From Komagataeibacter melomenusus (GTDB taxonomy: Bacteria; Pseudomonadota; Alphaproteobacteria; Acetobacterales; Acetobacteraceae): a DNA stretch of 64,000 nucleotides. Positions 26,505 to 35,514 of this stretch are shown piece after piece (within the stretch, counting starts at the first letter, position 1; each line of letters begins with the position of its first letter). The position numbers were made by a program, and so were the translations under genes. The notes below the pieces were generated by a model, which was given only the letters and a program-made list of their open reading frames with translations, did not search any database and had not been told where the DNA came from. The stretch covers positions 1 to 64,000 of the forward strand of contig NZ_JABJWC010000015.1 of NCBI RefSeq assembly GCF_013155395.1, in the 5' to 3' direction.

Positions 26505-28055
26505 ATGATGTATTACAGTCGGCTCAGAATGGCTTCGGTCATTGGCGTATGTCTGGTCGGGCTGGCGCTGTGCCTGCCCAATTTCATCCGCCAGCCCAGC
26601 CCCTCCCTACCCTGGCGCCAGATCCATCTGGGCCTTGACCTGCGTGGCGGCTCATACCTGCTGTTGCAGGTGGACATGGCCAGTGTCGCCGCCGACAGGC
26701 TGCACGCCCTGCAGGATGAAACCCGCCAGACCCTGCTCAAGGCCGGGCTGGGCTACCGCAACCTCGCCACCGGCCCCCGTGGCGTGACCTTCACGCCCCG
26801 CACGCCCGACGAGACGCAGCCCGACCTCAAGGCGCTGCGCGCCATGCCGATGAACGCACCGGGCGAGTTCAGGGTGGAAGAGAGCGAAGGCGGGCAGGTT
26901 GCCATCACCCTCTCGCCCGATGCGGCCCGCCAGCGCGCCTATGACGCCGTGACCCAGTCCATCGAGATCGTGCGCCGCCGCATTGACGCCACCGGCGCCA
27001 TCGACCCCGAGATCACCCGCCAGGGCGAGGACCGGATCATTGTCGAACTGCCCGGCATCAGCGACCCCGAGCGGGTGAAGAACCTGCTCGGCACCACGGC
27101 GAAGATGACCTTCCACCTCGTGGCGGATTCCGCCATTGGCTCCGCTGTACCGCCCGCGGGCGTGGAAATGCTGCCCATGAGCGACGGGCAGGGCACGCTG
27201 CCGGTGTTCTCCCACGTGGACGTGGATGGCGCGGACCTGACCAACGCCAGCGCCTCGATCGATCAGGAAGGCGGCGAATGGGCGGTGAACTTCACCTTCG
27301 ATTCGACCGGCGCGCAGGAATTCGGCGATGTCACCCGCGCCAATGTGGGCAAGCGCTTTGCCATCGTGCTCGATAACAAGGTGATCGAGGCTCCGGTCAT
27401 CCGCACCGCCATTACCGGCGGCAATGGGCAGATTACCGGCGGCTTCTCCGCCCAGCAGGCCACCGACATCGCCCTGCTGCTGCGCGCGGGCGCCCTGCCC
27501 GCCCCGCTCAACGTGATCGAGCAGCGCTCCATCGGCCCGTCGCTCGGTGCGGATTCGATCCGGGCGGGTGGCTACAGCCTCGCGGCTGGCTTCGTGCTCG
27601 TGATCGCGTTCATGGCGCTGTTCTATGGCCGGTTTGGCTGGTACGCCAACATTGCGCTGCTGGCCAACCTGGTGCTGATGACCGCCATCCTCTCGCTGTT
27701 CGAGGCAACACTGACCCTGCCGGGCATGGCGGGCATGCTGCTGACCCTGGGCATGGCGGTGGATGCCAACATCCTGATCAACGAGCGCATCCGTGAGGAA
27801 GTAGCCCGTGGCCGCAGCGCGCTGCAGGCCATGCAGGCAGGCTTCGAGCGGGCCACCGCCACCATCGTGGACAGTAACGCCACCGCCCTGCTGGCCCATG
27901 TGATGCTGTTCGTTTTCGGAACCGGGCCGGTGCGCGGCTTCGCGCTCACCATCACGATCGGTATCGTGACGACCCTGTTTACCACCCTTCTCCTCTCAAG
28001 GATGCTGATGGTGCGCTGGTATGCCCGCACACGCCCCAGCACCCTGCCGGTCTGA
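26505..28055 (+). CDS. secD: Protein translocase subunit SecD
   Basis: SecD works with SecF to drive late steps of Sec protein export using the proton gradient. The 516-residue protein has TM1 (about 10-30), LGLDLRGGSYLLLQVD, the periplasmic P1 domain (about 40-330) with AYDAVTQSIEIVRRRID, and five C-terminal TM segments with GMAVDANILINERIREE. It is shorter than E. coli SecD, as is common in this group. It is followed by secF 10 bases on. yajC is not in the window. Confidence 0.95.
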   Translation: MMYYSRLRMASVIGVCLVGLALCLPNFIRQPSPSLPWRQIHLGLDLRGGSYLLLQVDMASVAADRLHALQDETRQTLLKAGLGYRNLATGPRGVTFTPRTPDETQPDLKALRAMPMNAPGEFRVEESEGGQVAITLSPDAARQRAYDAVTQSIEIVRRRIDATGAIDPEITRQGEDRIIVELPGISDPERVKNLLGTTAKMTFHLVADSAIGSAVPPAGVEMLPMSDGQGTLPVFSHVDVDGADLTNASASIDQEGGEWAVNFTFDSTGAQEFGDVTRANVGKRFAIVLDNKVIEAPVIRTAITGGNGQITGGFSAQQATDIALLLRAGALPAPLNVIEQRSIGPSLGADSIRAGGYSLAAGFVLVIAFMALFYGRFGWYANIALLANLVLMTAILSLFEATLTLPGMAGMLLTLGMAVDANILINERIREEVARGRSALQAMQAGFERATATIVDSNATALLAHVMLFVFGTGPVRGFALTITIGIVTTLFTTLLLSRMLMVRWYARTRPSTLPV

Positions 28056-28065
28056 GGCGCGCCGA

Positions 28066-29019
28066 ATGATGTTTGATCGTCCCCTTCTCCGGTTCGTGCC
28101 GCGTGGCACGAAAATCAACTTCATGCGCGGGCGCTTCATCGGGCTGGCCACGTCGGCCGTGCTGTCCATCGCCTCGCTGATCCTGTTCTTCCACCCCGGG
28201 CTTACGCTGGGGTTGGATTTCAGGGGTGGCATCGTGGTCGAGGCCCGCACGCAGGGTCCGGCCGATTTCAACGTCATCCGCGCAGCCCTTGCCGCCCAGC
28301 ATGTCTCGGCTGCGGGCGTGCAGTCCTTTGGCGGGCCGGATGACGTGCTGATCCGCCTTGATACGCCGCCCGACAGCGAGCCCGACCACGAGGCCCGCAC
28401 GCAGGCCATGGTCGACTCCGTGCGCCATGCCATCGCCACCCTGCCCGGCGCCCAGGTGCTGCGGGCGGATGCGGTGGGGGCTTCGGTGTCGAAGGAACTG
28501 TTCCGCAACGGCATGCTGGCGCTGGGCATCAGCCTGCTGATGATCCTGGCCTATATCTGGTTCCGTTTTGAATGGGAGTTCGCGGTCAGCGCGGTGGTGA
28601 CGCTGGTGCTGGACCTGACCAAGGCCATCGGCTTCCTGGTCATTACGCATTTCGAGTTCGATCTGGTGATGGTGGCCGCCATCCTGACCATCCTGGGCTA
28701 TTCCACCAACGACAAGGTGGTGGTGTATGACCGCGTGCGCGAGAACCTGCGCAAATACCGCACCATGCCGCTGGCCGAACTGATCGACCTGTCGATCAAC
28801 GAAACACTCAGCCGCACGCTGGGCACGTCATGCACCGTGTTCCTGGCCGCCCTGCCGCTGGCCCTGTTTGGCGGGGCCAGCCTGTCCGGCTTTGCGTGGG
28901 TGATGCTGTTCGGGATCGTGGTGGGCACGTCGTCTTCCATCTTCATCGCAGCGCCTTTGCTGCTGCTGATGGGCGAGAAGCGCCTGCGCCGCGATGCACG
29001 ACCGCCCGCGCGCTCCTGA
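28066..29019 (+). CDS. secF: Protein translocase subunit SecF
   Basis: The partner of SecD in the export machinery. 317 residues: TM1 at about 22-42, then LGLDFRGGIVVEA, a small periplasmic domain, and five TM segments with ILGYSTNDKVVVYDRVRE, the SecF signature. I took the ATG at 28066, ten bases after secD; ATG at 28069 is equally possible, and a longer reading from 28021 would overlap secD heavily. A hairpin element follows the stop. Confidence 0.94.
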   Translation: MMFDRPLLRFVPRGTKINFMRGRFIGLATSAVLSIASLILFFHPGLTLGLDFRGGIVVEARTQGPADFNVIRAALAAQHVSAAGVQSFGGPDDVLIRLDTPPDSEPDHEARTQAMVDSVRHAIATLPGAQVLRADAVGASVSKELFRNGMLALGISLLMILAYIWFRFEWEFAVSAVVTLVLDLTKAIGFLVITHFEFDLVMVAAILTILGYSTNDKVVVYDRVRENLRKYRTMPLAELIDLSINETLSRTLGTSCTVFLAALPLALFGGASLSGFAWVMLFGIVVGTSSSIFIAAPLLLLMGEKRLRRDARPPARS

Positions 29020-29047
29020 GCACGTGCCGGGCAGAATGATAAAAAAT

Positions 29048-29105
29048 AAAAGTTGTGGGTGAAGCTTTTTTCAAAAAGCTTCGAAAGACGCCTTCAACAA
29101 CTTTT
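29048..29105. repeat. Dispersed hairpin element, single-hairpin copy
   Basis: Outer arms AAAAGTTGTGGGTG and CAACAACTTTT enclose one hairpin, GAAGCTTTTTTCAAAAAGCTTC. It is the same family as 9005-9087 and 34680-34757. It lies between convergent secF and a lipoprotein gene, the position of a two-way terminator. Confidence 0.7.
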
Positions 29106-29112
29106 CTCAAGA

Positions 29113-29565
29113 TTATCTGGGGGCAGGTTTAACCGATGGCGGTTGAACCTGCCCTTGTGCATTGACGGGCATGAGCGGCGCGCCGGGAAGGCAGCGCGGG
29201 GGCGCTACGCCATTGAGCGTGGAGGGATCGGGCTGGTTGGCGCAGGCCACCATCAGGGCGACGGCCTGCTGGCCTTCGCGGCGGGCGCGGCGCGAGGGCT
29301 TCTGCAGCACGGTCATGATCGTGTGCTTGCCATATTTGAGCGAGGCCGCCATGTCATACACCTGCTGGCCGGACAGCCCGCCATCCTGCAGGCGGCTGAC
29401 AAGGCTGCCCTCGGCCATGAAATAGGTCGAGACCAGCAGGTAATCCTGGGCCGGGCCGGGCAGGCGCGCCATGTCCGGGCGCTGCGGGCCATGGCAGCCC
29501 GCCAGCACGCTGGCCGCTGCCACAAGCAGCATGCCGGAACGGACATGTCGTAGGAAATCAGTCAT
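29113..29565 (-). CDS. Small lipoprotein, unknown function
   Basis: A 150-residue lipoprotein: basic start, hydrophobic run, lipobox LAGC with the acylated Cys at residue 24 of the ATG at 29565. The mature part is mostly helical (about 35-110) with the polar KPSRRARREGQQAVALMVACA stretch, and ends in a Pro-rich, probably unstructured tail. I do not recognise the family. The last ~8 bases before the stop border the hairpin element. Confidence 0.7.
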   Translation of the reverse strand: MTDFLRHVRSGMLLVAAASVLAGCHGPQRPDMARLPGPAQDYLLVSTYFMAEGSLVSRLQDGGLSGQQVYDMAASLKYGKHTIMTVLQKPSRRARREGQQAVALMVACANQPDPSTLNGVAPPRCLPGAPLMPVNAQGQVQPPSVKPAPR

Positions 29566-29742
29566 GTAGCGCCAACCCTGTAACGGCTGTGAAAATTCTC
29601 TCATGCACAACGCATGCCCCGCACCGTGGCCAGTTCAGGCGGGCGGGTTACGGCCATCGGGTTACACAAACGCCGCAAGGGATCAACCCGCGCCTGCCAT
29701 AGTGGGCACGCAGGCCACCGGGCACAAGGGCGCGGGCGGACA

Positions 29743-29774
29743 CAAAAAAACGGGCACCCCGACAGGGTGCCCGT
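29743..29774 (-). terminator. Rho-independent terminator of mscL
   Basis: ACGGGCACCC (29750-29759) and GGGTGCCCGT (29765-29774) form a 10-bp stem. Read on the minus strand, it is followed by seven T residues. It lies 28 bases past the mscL stop. Confidence 0.88.
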
Positions 29775-29801
29775 TCCTTACGCTGCGCCGGGGGCGGGCG
29801 T

Positions 29802-30311
29802 TCAGGCCTTGGGGGCCTCGCCTTTCTGGGCGGCTTCGGTCTTGAGCACGTCGAGAATGTCCTGCAGCAGCACTTCGCTGCGCGGGGGGGCGGGCGGCGT
29901 TGTCGGCTTCTCGGCTTCTTTCTTCGCGGTCAGGCGGTTGATGACCTTGACCACCCAGAAAATCACGAAGCCGATGATGACGAACTGGATCACGGCATTG
30001 AGGAACAGGCCCACGTTCAGGGTGACCGCGCCCGCCTTCTGCGCATCGGCCAGCGTGGCCAGATGCGGGCCGCGCAGGGTGATGAACAGGTTGGTGAAGT
30101 CGATACCACCAATGAGCAGGCCAAGGATGGGGGTGAAGATATCCTTCACCAGGCTGTTCACGATGGCCGTGAACGCCGCGCCGACGATAACACCGACAGC
30201 GAGGTCAACCACGTTGCCGCGCATGAGGAAGTTACGGAATTCGCCCAGCCAACCGGGTACATGAATATCCTTGACGTGCAGTTCAGGCACGTGATCCGGC
30301 AGTTTTGCCAT
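29802..30311 (-). CDS. mscL: Large-conductance mechanosensitive channel MscL
   Basis: MscL opens under membrane tension to release solutes on osmotic downshock. The 169-residue protein has the family core FLMRGNVVDLAVGVIVGAAF (TM1, with the Gly/Ala-rich pore) and TM2 (about 95-120), then a charged C-terminal helix ending DILDVLK. An extra N-terminal stretch of about 20 residues (PDHVPELHVKDIHVP) precedes the core and a Pro-rich insert precedes the last helix. The ATG at 30311 has AAAGGA upstream. Confidence 0.95.
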   Translation of the reverse strand: MAKLPDHVPELHVKDIHVPGWLGEFRNFLMRGNVVDLAVGVIVGAAFTAIVNSLVKDIFTPILGLLIGGIDFTNLFITLRGPHLATLADAQKAGAVTLNVGLFLNAVIQFVIIGFVIFWVVKVINRLTAKKEAEKPTTPPAPPRSEVLLQDILDVLKTEAAQKGEAPKA

Positions 30312-30472
30312 TAACGCCAATCCTTTATTTCTCAGAAGATATTTACTCCTAGCAACATCGGGCGCGCGTGACGACTGCATCAACGCTGCTTTTTTGCCAT
30401 TCCGCGCGCCTGATGCAACGCGGTAACACCCTGCCTGCCCGCAACAGGCGTGGGTTTTCTTGCCATCGGGTG

Positions 30473-30500
30473 TTGATCTCGGGCGCCCATCTCGTCTATA
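30473..30500 (+). promoter_or_regulatory. Candidate rpmE promoter
   Basis: TTGATC (30473-30478) and TCTATA (30495-30500) lie 16 bases apart, about 60 bases before the rpmE start. This is a reasonable housekeeping-type promoter, but it rests on the sequence match alone. Confidence 0.4.
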
Positions 30501-30560
30501 GGCCAGCCGAACATACGCCCCCGGTCGGCATCGGTGGGCCCAGCGCGAAAGTTGTTTGAA

Positions 30561-30791
30561 ATGAAATCCGGCATCCACCCCGACTACCACGAGATCAATG
30601 TCATCATGACCGATGGCACCGAGTACAAGACCCGCTCCTGCTACGGCAAGCCGGGCGATACGCTCCGCCTCGACATCGATACCAAGTCCCACCCGGCGTG
30701 GACCGGCGTGCAGCGCATGATGGACACCGGGGGCCAGGTCGCCAAGTTCAACAAGAAGTTCGGCGCGCTGGGCCAGCGCAAGAAGGGCTGA
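30561..30791 (+). CDS. rpmE: 50S ribosomal protein L31
   Basis: L31 sits at the bridge between ribosomal subunits. The 76-residue protein begins [19 protein letters not shown] and has SHPAWTG and the C-terminal KFNKKF run. Only one Cys is left of the zinc-binding set, so this is the zinc-independent form. I set the start at the ATG at 30561, which matches the family start, not at the upstream in-frame codon at 30534. Confidence 0.95.
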   Translation: MKSGIHPDYHEINVIMTDGTEYKTRSCYGKPGDTLRLDIDTKSHPAWTGVQRMMDTGGQVAKFNKKFGALGQRKKG

Positions 30792-30831
30792 TAACCCTCA
30801 CCTCCACCGAATACACACTGCGGTTACCGGC

Positions 30832-30865
30832 AATGCCCGGTCCCTTGAACGGGGGGCCGGGCATT
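30832..30865 (+). terminator. Hairpin downstream of rpmE
   Basis: AATGCCCGG (30832-30840) and CCGGGCATT (30857-30865) pair perfectly, with more G-C pairs toward the loop. It lies 41 bases past rpmE. No T-run follows, so termination is likely but not certain. Confidence 0.5.
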
Positions 30866-30874
30866 CCCATGTCT

Positions 30875-30910
30875 GGATCATGCGAATGCCCGAGCGGGTT
30901 CGCATGATCC
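30875..30910. repeat. 12-bp inverted repeat upstream of hsp20
   Basis: GGATCATGCGAA (30875-30886) and TTCGCATGATCC (30899-30910) are perfect arms around a 12-base loop. It may be the 5' hairpin of the hsp20 leader or a second rpmE terminator. Confidence 0.5.
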
Positions 30911-30917
30911 CTACAGC

Positions 30918-30977
30918 GCGGCCTGCTCGACCGAGGGGCCGCTTATCCGCAGACCTTGCTTCATGGAGGTTTTGAAC
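30918..30977 (+). promoter_or_regulatory. ROSE-like RNA thermometer of hsp20
   Basis: The last hairpin before the start pairs ACCTTGCT (30953-30960) with the ribosome site GGAGGT (30965-30970), leaving one unpaired G inside TTGCT. This U-U/C-G-C-U motif with a bulged G opposite the ribosome site is the hallmark of ROSE elements, which melt on heating. A GC-rich hairpin (30918-30942) lies just upstream, as in known ROSE leaders. The element sits directly before an Hsp20 gene, the usual ROSE target in Alphaproteobacteria. Confidence 0.6.
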
Positions 30978-31484
30978 ATGGCTTATGATTTCGCACCGCT
31001 GTTTCGCAGCGCGATCGGATTTGACCGGCTGGCCCAGCTTGTCGACACGGCGGCCCAGAATCCGGTCAGCCCGTCCTACCCGCCCTACAATATCGAAAAA
31101 CTGTCCGATGCCCGTTACGCCCTGACCATGGCGGTGGCAGGCTTCGGCCCCGATGACATCGAGCTGACCGTGCAGGACAACACGCTGATCGTGGCCGGTC
31201 GCGTGGCAGAAAACACGCAGGAGCGCGAGATGCTCCATCGCGGCATCGCCACCCGTGCCTTCGAGCGCCGCTTCGTGCTGGCCGACCATGTGGTGGTGGA
31301 AAAGGCCGACATGACCAACGGGCTGCTGCGCATTGCCGTGCGCCAGATCGTGCCCGAGGCGCTCAAGCCGCGGCGCATTCCCATCTCGTCAGGGCAGGTC
31401 GTGGCCATGGAGGGCGCGCAGCCCGCGCCAGCCTCCGTTGCCACCCCTGCCCCACAGCCCGCCGCGTGCGGCTGCGCGGCCTGA
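30978..31484 (+). CDS. Small heat-shock protein Hsp20
   Basis: A 168-residue alpha-crystallin-type chaperone of the IbpA class that holds unfolded proteins. The N-terminal MAYDFAPLFRSAIGFDRL and PPYNIEKLSDARYALTMAVAGF are typical of alphaproteobacterial Hsp20; the crystallin domain ends in ADMTNGLLRIAV, and the I-x-I-like motif is in RRIPISS. I chose ATG 30978, 8 bases after a GGAGG, over ATG 30963, which would place that site inside the gene. A thermometer-like leader precedes it and a strong terminator follows. Confidence 0.93.
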   Translation: MAYDFAPLFRSAIGFDRLAQLVDTAAQNPVSPSYPPYNIEKLSDARYALTMAVAGFGPDDIELTVQDNTLIVAGRVAENTQEREMLHRGIATRAFERRFVLADHVVVEKADMTNGLLRIAVRQIVPEALKPRRIPISSGQVVAMEGAQPAPASVATPAPQPAACGCAA

Positions 31485-31500
31485 GCACGGTCATTGATTG

Positions 31501-31535
31501 CGGGGGCGGGCCAGATGGCCCGCCCCCGTTTTTGT
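31501..31535 (+). terminator. Rho-independent terminator of hsp20
   Basis: A 12-bp GC-rich stem (31501-31512 with 31517-31528) is followed by a T5 run. It lies 16 bases past the hsp20 stop. The next 245 bases up to the DUF1013 gene hold no gene that I can support. Confidence 0.88.
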
Positions 31536-31782
31536 ACGGTACGCGCGTCGGCATTGCTGGTCCGCATCTTTTCAGGCTCCGGGCTGATGGATGCGAAACA
31601 TCCGGTGCGGGCGGATTGATGTCTTGACCTTTGGCGCCCTCAACCTTCATATCACTTCCACGAGTGTTTTCCGTTTAAGCGCGCCAGCAGGCCCGCACGG
31701 TTCCCGCTTCGGGATGGAGCCGTTTCAAACACCCTTTCAGGTGCCTGCGTGTGGCGCCACACGCTGTAGGACCTGAGTGACA

Positions 31783-32370
31783 ATGACTGCCCTGCCCCTG
31801 ATGCCCAAGGCAACCGCCGTGTGGCTTATTGAAAAGACGGCGCTGACCTTTACCCAGATTGCCGAATTCTGTGGAATGCACCCCCTTGAGGTGCAGGCCA
31901 TCGCCGATGGCGAAGTGGCGCAGGGAATCGTGGGCTATGACCCGATTGCCAACCACCAGTTGACCCAGGCGGAAATCGACCGCTGCGAAAAGGACCCTGA
32001 GTCGCGCCTCAAGATCCTGCCGCCCGCCAACCCGATCAACCGCCGCTCGAAGGGCGCGCGCTACACCCCGGTGGCCAAGCGCAACGACCGGCCTGATGCG
32101 ATTGCGTTCATCCTGCGCAACTTCCCGCAGCTGTCCGAGCAGCAGACCAGCAAGCTGCTGGGCACCACCAAGGACACGATCGAGAAAGTGCGCAGCAAGC
32201 AGCACTGGAACAGCCCCAACATCAAGCCGCGCGATCCTGTCACGCTGGGCCTGTGCAGCCAGACCGACCTCAATGCCATGGTTGCCGCCGCCAATGAGCG
32301 CCTTGCCCGTGAAGGTCAGGCCGTGCCGCCGCCGCTCGAGCTTGATGACGACAGCGAGCACGCACTGTAA
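31783..32370 (+). CDS. trcR: DUF1013 family, cell-cycle regulator TrcR-like
   Basis: A 195-residue protein of the alphaproteobacterial DUF1013 family, annotated in NCBI families as the cell cycle transcriptional regulator TrcR. The N-terminal half has a helix-turn-helix-like stretch (TFTQIAEFCGMHPLEVQAIADGE) and the middle carries AIAFILRNFPQLSEQQTSKLLGTTKDTIEKV, a second such region, suggesting DNA binding. The acidic C-terminus is short. I took ATG 31783 over GTG 31777. Function in this organism is inferred from family only. Confidence 0.8.
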   Translation: MTALPLMPKATAVWLIEKTALTFTQIAEFCGMHPLEVQAIADGEVAQGIVGYDPIANHQLTQAEIDRCEKDPESRLKILPPANPINRRSKGARYTPVAKRNDRPDAIAFILRNFPQLSEQQTSKLLGTTKDTIEKVRSKQHWNSPNIKPRDPVTLGLCSQTDLNAMVAAANERLAREGQAVPPPLELDDDSEHAL

Positions 32371-32419
32371 GCCTGACCGCCCGGCGGCATGACCCGCCGG
32401 GCGAAAGCAGGGCCTTTGT

Positions 32420-32590
32420 TCAGCCCAGCCTGGCCAGTCGCTCGATTTCTTCCTTTACGCGCAGTTTTTCCAGCTTGAGGCGCCTGATCGCGCCTTCATC
32501 AGGCAGCGGGCGGCGGTCTTCATCAAAAATGCGGGCATCAAGCCGCGCATGGCGAGTTTTGAGGCTGTTGATACGCGCTTCATACGACAT
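32420..32590 (-). CDS. DUF465 (YdcH-like) small protein
   Basis: A 56-residue protein starting at the ATG at 32590 behind a GGAGGG site. It begins MSYEARINSLKTRHARLDAR and ends KLRVKEEIERLARLG. The pattern of an early helix (R-L-D) and a late L-K-K/L-K-x-E-I helix is that of DUF465/YdcH, short antiparallel helical hairpins of unknown function. It is back-to-back with another DUF465 gene at 32750. Confidence 0.8.
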   Translation of the reverse strand: MSYEARINSLKTRHARLDARIFDEDRRPLPDEGAIRRLKLEKLRVKEEIERLARLG

Positions 32591-32749
32591 GGAACCCTCC
32601 AGCGTCTTTGCTACGACCCGATCAGGCTAGACCAGACGCGCAGGCAAATTCCATGCTAAAATTGCAGGCCGTGGGGCAAGGCACGCATTTCGCCTTTTGG
32701 CGCGGATATGCTTAGACTGGCCCCCTGCCCACCGAACAGATGAGCCGCC

Positions 32750-32950
32750 ATGCTGACAGATCGCGAGACCCTCCTTCGCAAGCTGCATGAACTGCGCAGC
32801 GAACATCGTGACCTTGATACGGTCATAAGCCGCATGGCCCTGCAGATATCGGACCAGTTGCAACTGCAACGGCTGAAAAAGCGCAAACTGCTGCTCAAGG
32901 ACGAGATCACCTGGCTGGAAAGCCGCCTGATCCCCGACAGTATTGCCTGA
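32750..32950 (+). CDS. DUF465 (YdcH-like) small protein
   Basis: A 66-residue helical-hairpin protein of DUF465: [15 protein letters not shown] in the first helix and [21 protein letters not shown] in the second. Its last bases run to just before purE. It is divergent from a second, shorter DUF465 gene; the pair recurs in many alphaproteobacterial genomes, but no function is established. Confidence 0.82.
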   Translation: MLTDRETLLRKLHELRSEHRDLDTVISRMALQISDQLQLQRLKKRKLLLKDEITWLESRLIPDSIA

Positions 32951-32975
32951 CGACCTGACGAGAGTATTCCAAACC

Positions 32976-33485
32976 GTGAGCCACCCTTCCCCCGCCTCTT
33001 CCGCCTCCCCCCGCGTGGGGATCATCATGGGCAGCCAGTCCGACTGGGAAACCATGCGCCACGCCACCGCCGTGCTGGAAAAGCTCGCGGTTGCGCATGA
33101 GGTGCGCATCGTCTCCGCCCACCGCACGCCAGACCGGCTGGCCGACTATGCAAAAGCCGCGCAGGGGCGCGGGCTTTCGGTCATCATCGCGGGGGCTGGC
33201 GGGGCCGCGCACCTGCCGGGCATGTGCGCGGCCTGGACGGCGCTGCCGGTGCTGGGGGTTCCGGTCGAATCGCATGCGCTCAAGGGCATGGACAGCCTGC
33301 TTTCCATCGTGCAGATGCCCGGCGGCATTCCCGTAGGCACGCTGGCCATTGGCAAGGCAGGGGCCACCAATGCCGCCCTGATGGCAGCCTCCATCCTCGC
33401 CCTGGCTGACCCGGCACTGGGCACGCGGCTGGCAGCGTGGCGCGCGGCCCAGACGGCGGCCGTGGCCGATGAGCCGACCCGATGA
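32976..33485 (+). CDS. purE: N5-carboxyaminoimidazole ribonucleotide mutase PurE
   Basis: PurE converts N5-CAIR to CAIR in purine synthesis. The 169-residue class I protein has [22 protein letters not shown] (catalytic His), [12 protein letters not shown] and the final [13 protein letters not shown] loop. I chose GTG at 32976; a longer TTG start at 32943 would overlap the upstream gene. purK overlaps by 4 bases, so the two are coupled. Confidence 0.95.
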   Translation: MSHPSPASSASPRVGIIMGSQSDWETMRHATAVLEKLAVAHEVRIVSAHRTPDRLADYAKAAQGRGLSVIIAGAGGAAHLPGMCAAWTALPVLGVPVESHALKGMDSLLSIVQMPGGIPVGTLAIGKAGATNAALMAASILALADPALGTRLAAWRAAQTAAVADEPTR

Positions 33486-34642
33486 GCATGCTGCCCCCCG
33501 GTTCCGTTCTGGGCATCGTGGGCGGTGGCCAGCTTGGCCGCATGTCCGCCATTGCCGCCGCCCGCCTTGGCTACCGCGCCCATATCCTGACCACCGAGGC
33601 CGATGGCCCGGCCGCCCAGGTGGCGCATGCCGTAACCCTTGGCGCGTATGATGACCATGATGCCCTGCGCCGCTTTGCCGGTGCGGTGGATGTCATCACC
33701 TTCGAGTTCGAGAACATCAGCGCCGACGGACTGGACCTGCTCTCGAGCCTGCGCCCGGTTCACCCGGCGGGTGCGATCCTGCGCATCAGCCAGGACCGCA
33801 TTGCCGAGAAAAGCTTCATGGGCGAGCACGGCATTCCCGTCGCCCCCTGGCACGCGGTGGAAAGCCGGGCCGACCTGGACCGCGCGGCAGACGTGCTGGG
33901 CTATCCCTTCATCCTCAAGACCACCCGGCTGGGCTATGACGGCAAGGGCCAGGCCCGCATTCACAGCGCGGCCGACCTCGACCATGCCTTTGATGCGCTG
34001 CGCCCGCACCCGCTGGTGGCCGAGGGCATGATCCGCTTCGCGTGTGAAGTGAGCGTGATGGTGGCGCGTAATGAGCGCGGCGAGATCAGCACCTTTGACG
34101 TAACCGAGAACCGCCACCGCAACGGCATTCTCGACATCAGCCTGGCCCCGGCCCGCATTGCACCCGATCTGGCGGCGCAGGCGCGTGATCTGGCCCGCCG
34201 CATTGCCACGGCCCTCGGCCTTGTGGGCCTGCTGGGCGTGGAAATGTTCGTCGATCATGACGGCAGCCTGCGCGTGAACGAGATCGCGCCCCGCCCGCAT
34301 AATTCGGGCCACTGGACCATGAATGCCTGCCCGGTGGACCAGTTCGAGATGCATGTGCGTGCCGTGACCAATCTGCCGCTGCCGCCCGCCACCCGCCACA
34401 GCGACGCGGTGATGAAAAACCTGATCGGCCCCGAAGACATGGCGCTGTGGCCCGAGATCATGGCCACCCCGCGCCTGCTGGCCCACCATTACGGCAAGGC
34501 CGAGGCCCGGCCGGGGCGCAAGATGGGGCATGTGAACGTGATCTTTCCGCCCGGCAGCCTGCCTGGCGCGTTCGGTGTTGAAGCCGCCCTTGGCCCGCTG
34601 GCAACGCCCGTGAACCCAAAAGACGACGCCGCTGATCAATAA
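33482..34642 (+). CDS. purK: N5-carboxyaminoimidazole ribonucleotide synthase PurK
   Basis: PurK uses ATP and bicarbonate to make N5-CAIR from AIR. The 386-residue ATP-grasp protein has [11 protein letters not shown] at the N-terminus, [12 protein letters not shown], the ATP-grasp loop [11 protein letters not shown] and [17 protein letters not shown] near the C-terminus. It follows purE with a 4-base overlap and ends before a dispersed hairpin element. Confidence 0.96.
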   Translation: MSMLPPGSVLGIVGGGQLGRMSAIAAARLGYRAHILTTEADGPAAQVAHAVTLGAYDDHDALRRFAGAVDVITFEFENISADGLDLLSSLRPVHPAGAILRISQDRIAEKSFMGEHGIPVAPWHAVESRADLDRAADVLGYPFILKTTRLGYDGKGQARIHSAADLDHAFDALRPHPLVAEGMIRFACEVSVMVARNERGEISTFDVTENRHRNGILDISLAPARIAPDLAAQARDLARRIATALGLVGLLGVEMFVDHDGSLRVNEIAPRPHNSGHWTMNACPVDQFEMHVRAVTNLPLPPATRHSDAVMKNLIGPEDMALWPEIMATPRLLAHHYGKAEARPGRKMGHVNVIFPPGSLPGAFGVEAALGPLATPVNPKDDAADQ

Positions 34643-34679
34643 GAGACTGTTTGAAAACAACTCATTGATGAAAAATGAT

Positions 34680-34757
34680 AAAAGTTTTGGGGTGCCGCCT
34701 TTTTTCAAAAAGGCGGTGCTCTTTGAAGCTTTTTGAAAAAGGCTTCACCAAACACTT
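34680..34757. repeat. Dispersed hairpin element, full-length copy
   Basis: Outer arms AAAAGTTTTGGGGTG and CACCAAACACTT enclose the hairpins GCCGCC-T/A-GGCGG and GAAGCTTTTT/AAAAAGGCTTC. It is very similar to 9005-9087. It lies between convergent purK and a radC-like gene. Confidence 0.75.
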
Positions 34758-34759
34758 AC

Positions 34760-35431
34760 TCAGGCAATCAGCCCCATGGCGCGAAAGCTATGGCTGCGCC
34801 CGTTACCCACGATAATATGGTCATGTACCACAACGCCCATCAGCCTGCCGATCTGGGCAATGCGCATGGTCATCTCGATATCGGCCCCCGATGGCTCGGG
34901 GCGGCCTGCGGGGTGGTTATGGGCCAGCACCAGCTTCTGCGCGCCAAGGTGCAGGGCACGGCGCATGATCTCGCGCGGATAGACGGGGGAATGGTTGACC
35001 GTGCCGGTGCCCATCAGGTCATCAGCCAGCAGATGGAAATCCCCGTCAAGGAACAGCACCCGGAACTGCTCGATCACCTCATGGCCCATGCAGGCCTGCA
35101 GGTAGGCCTCCAGCCCCTTGCGGCCCGCGAGCACATCAGTCCTGCGCACCCGGCTCCGGTACAGCCGTAGCGCCGCCTCACGCGCCACTGCCAGCAGTGG
35201 CGGCACGAGGGCCTCGCGCCCCGCCACTTCATCCAGCCCGCCCACATGCGCCGAAAGCGCCATGCCCGCCGAACCAAACCGGGCCAGAAGGCTGGCAGCC
35301 AGCCGGTCAGGAGCGGGGTGCGCCGTATCAAGCGTGCGGATGAGACGATGCAGCAGGGCATGGTCCTGCGCGCGGCTGATGCTGCCGCCAAGCGGCACCG
35401 ATGCGGGGGCGGGTGGCTTATGGTCGGACAA
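34760..35431 (-). CDS. radC: RadC family JAMM-domain protein (motif intact)
   Basis: A 223-residue RadC protein. An N-terminal helical HhH-like region (about 20-95) is followed by an MPN/JAMM domain with RVLFLD, TGTVNHSPVYPREI and the metal motif HNHPAGRPEPSGAD (His171, His173, Asp184). The molecular role of RadC is unsettled; the old repair assignment has been questioned. A second, degenerate RadC lies at 36220-36915, with gph between them. Confidence 0.88.
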   Translation of the reverse strand: MSDHKPPAPASVPLGGSISRAQDHALLHRLIRTLDTAHPAPDRLAASLLARFGSAGMALSAHVGGLDEVAGREALVPPLLAVAREAALRLYRSRVRRTDVLAGRKGLEAYLQACMGHEVIEQFRVLFLDGDFHLLADDLMGTGTVNHSPVYPREIMRRALHLGAQKLVLAHNHPAGRPEPSGADIEMTMRIAQIGRLMGVVVHDHIIVGNGRSHSFRAMGLIA

Positions 35432-35514
35432 AACGGCCCTTCCCCAACAATTGCAGGACAGAACGCGCCGCCATGGTGCATGATGGCGGCAAAATAAGGA
35501 GGTTATGAACCTGC

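Noticed and set aside
31591-31776. A 61-codon open frame between hsp20 and trcR
   Set aside because: No ribosome site, no recognisable feature and no coding-like codon use. It is more likely untranslated leader or spacer.
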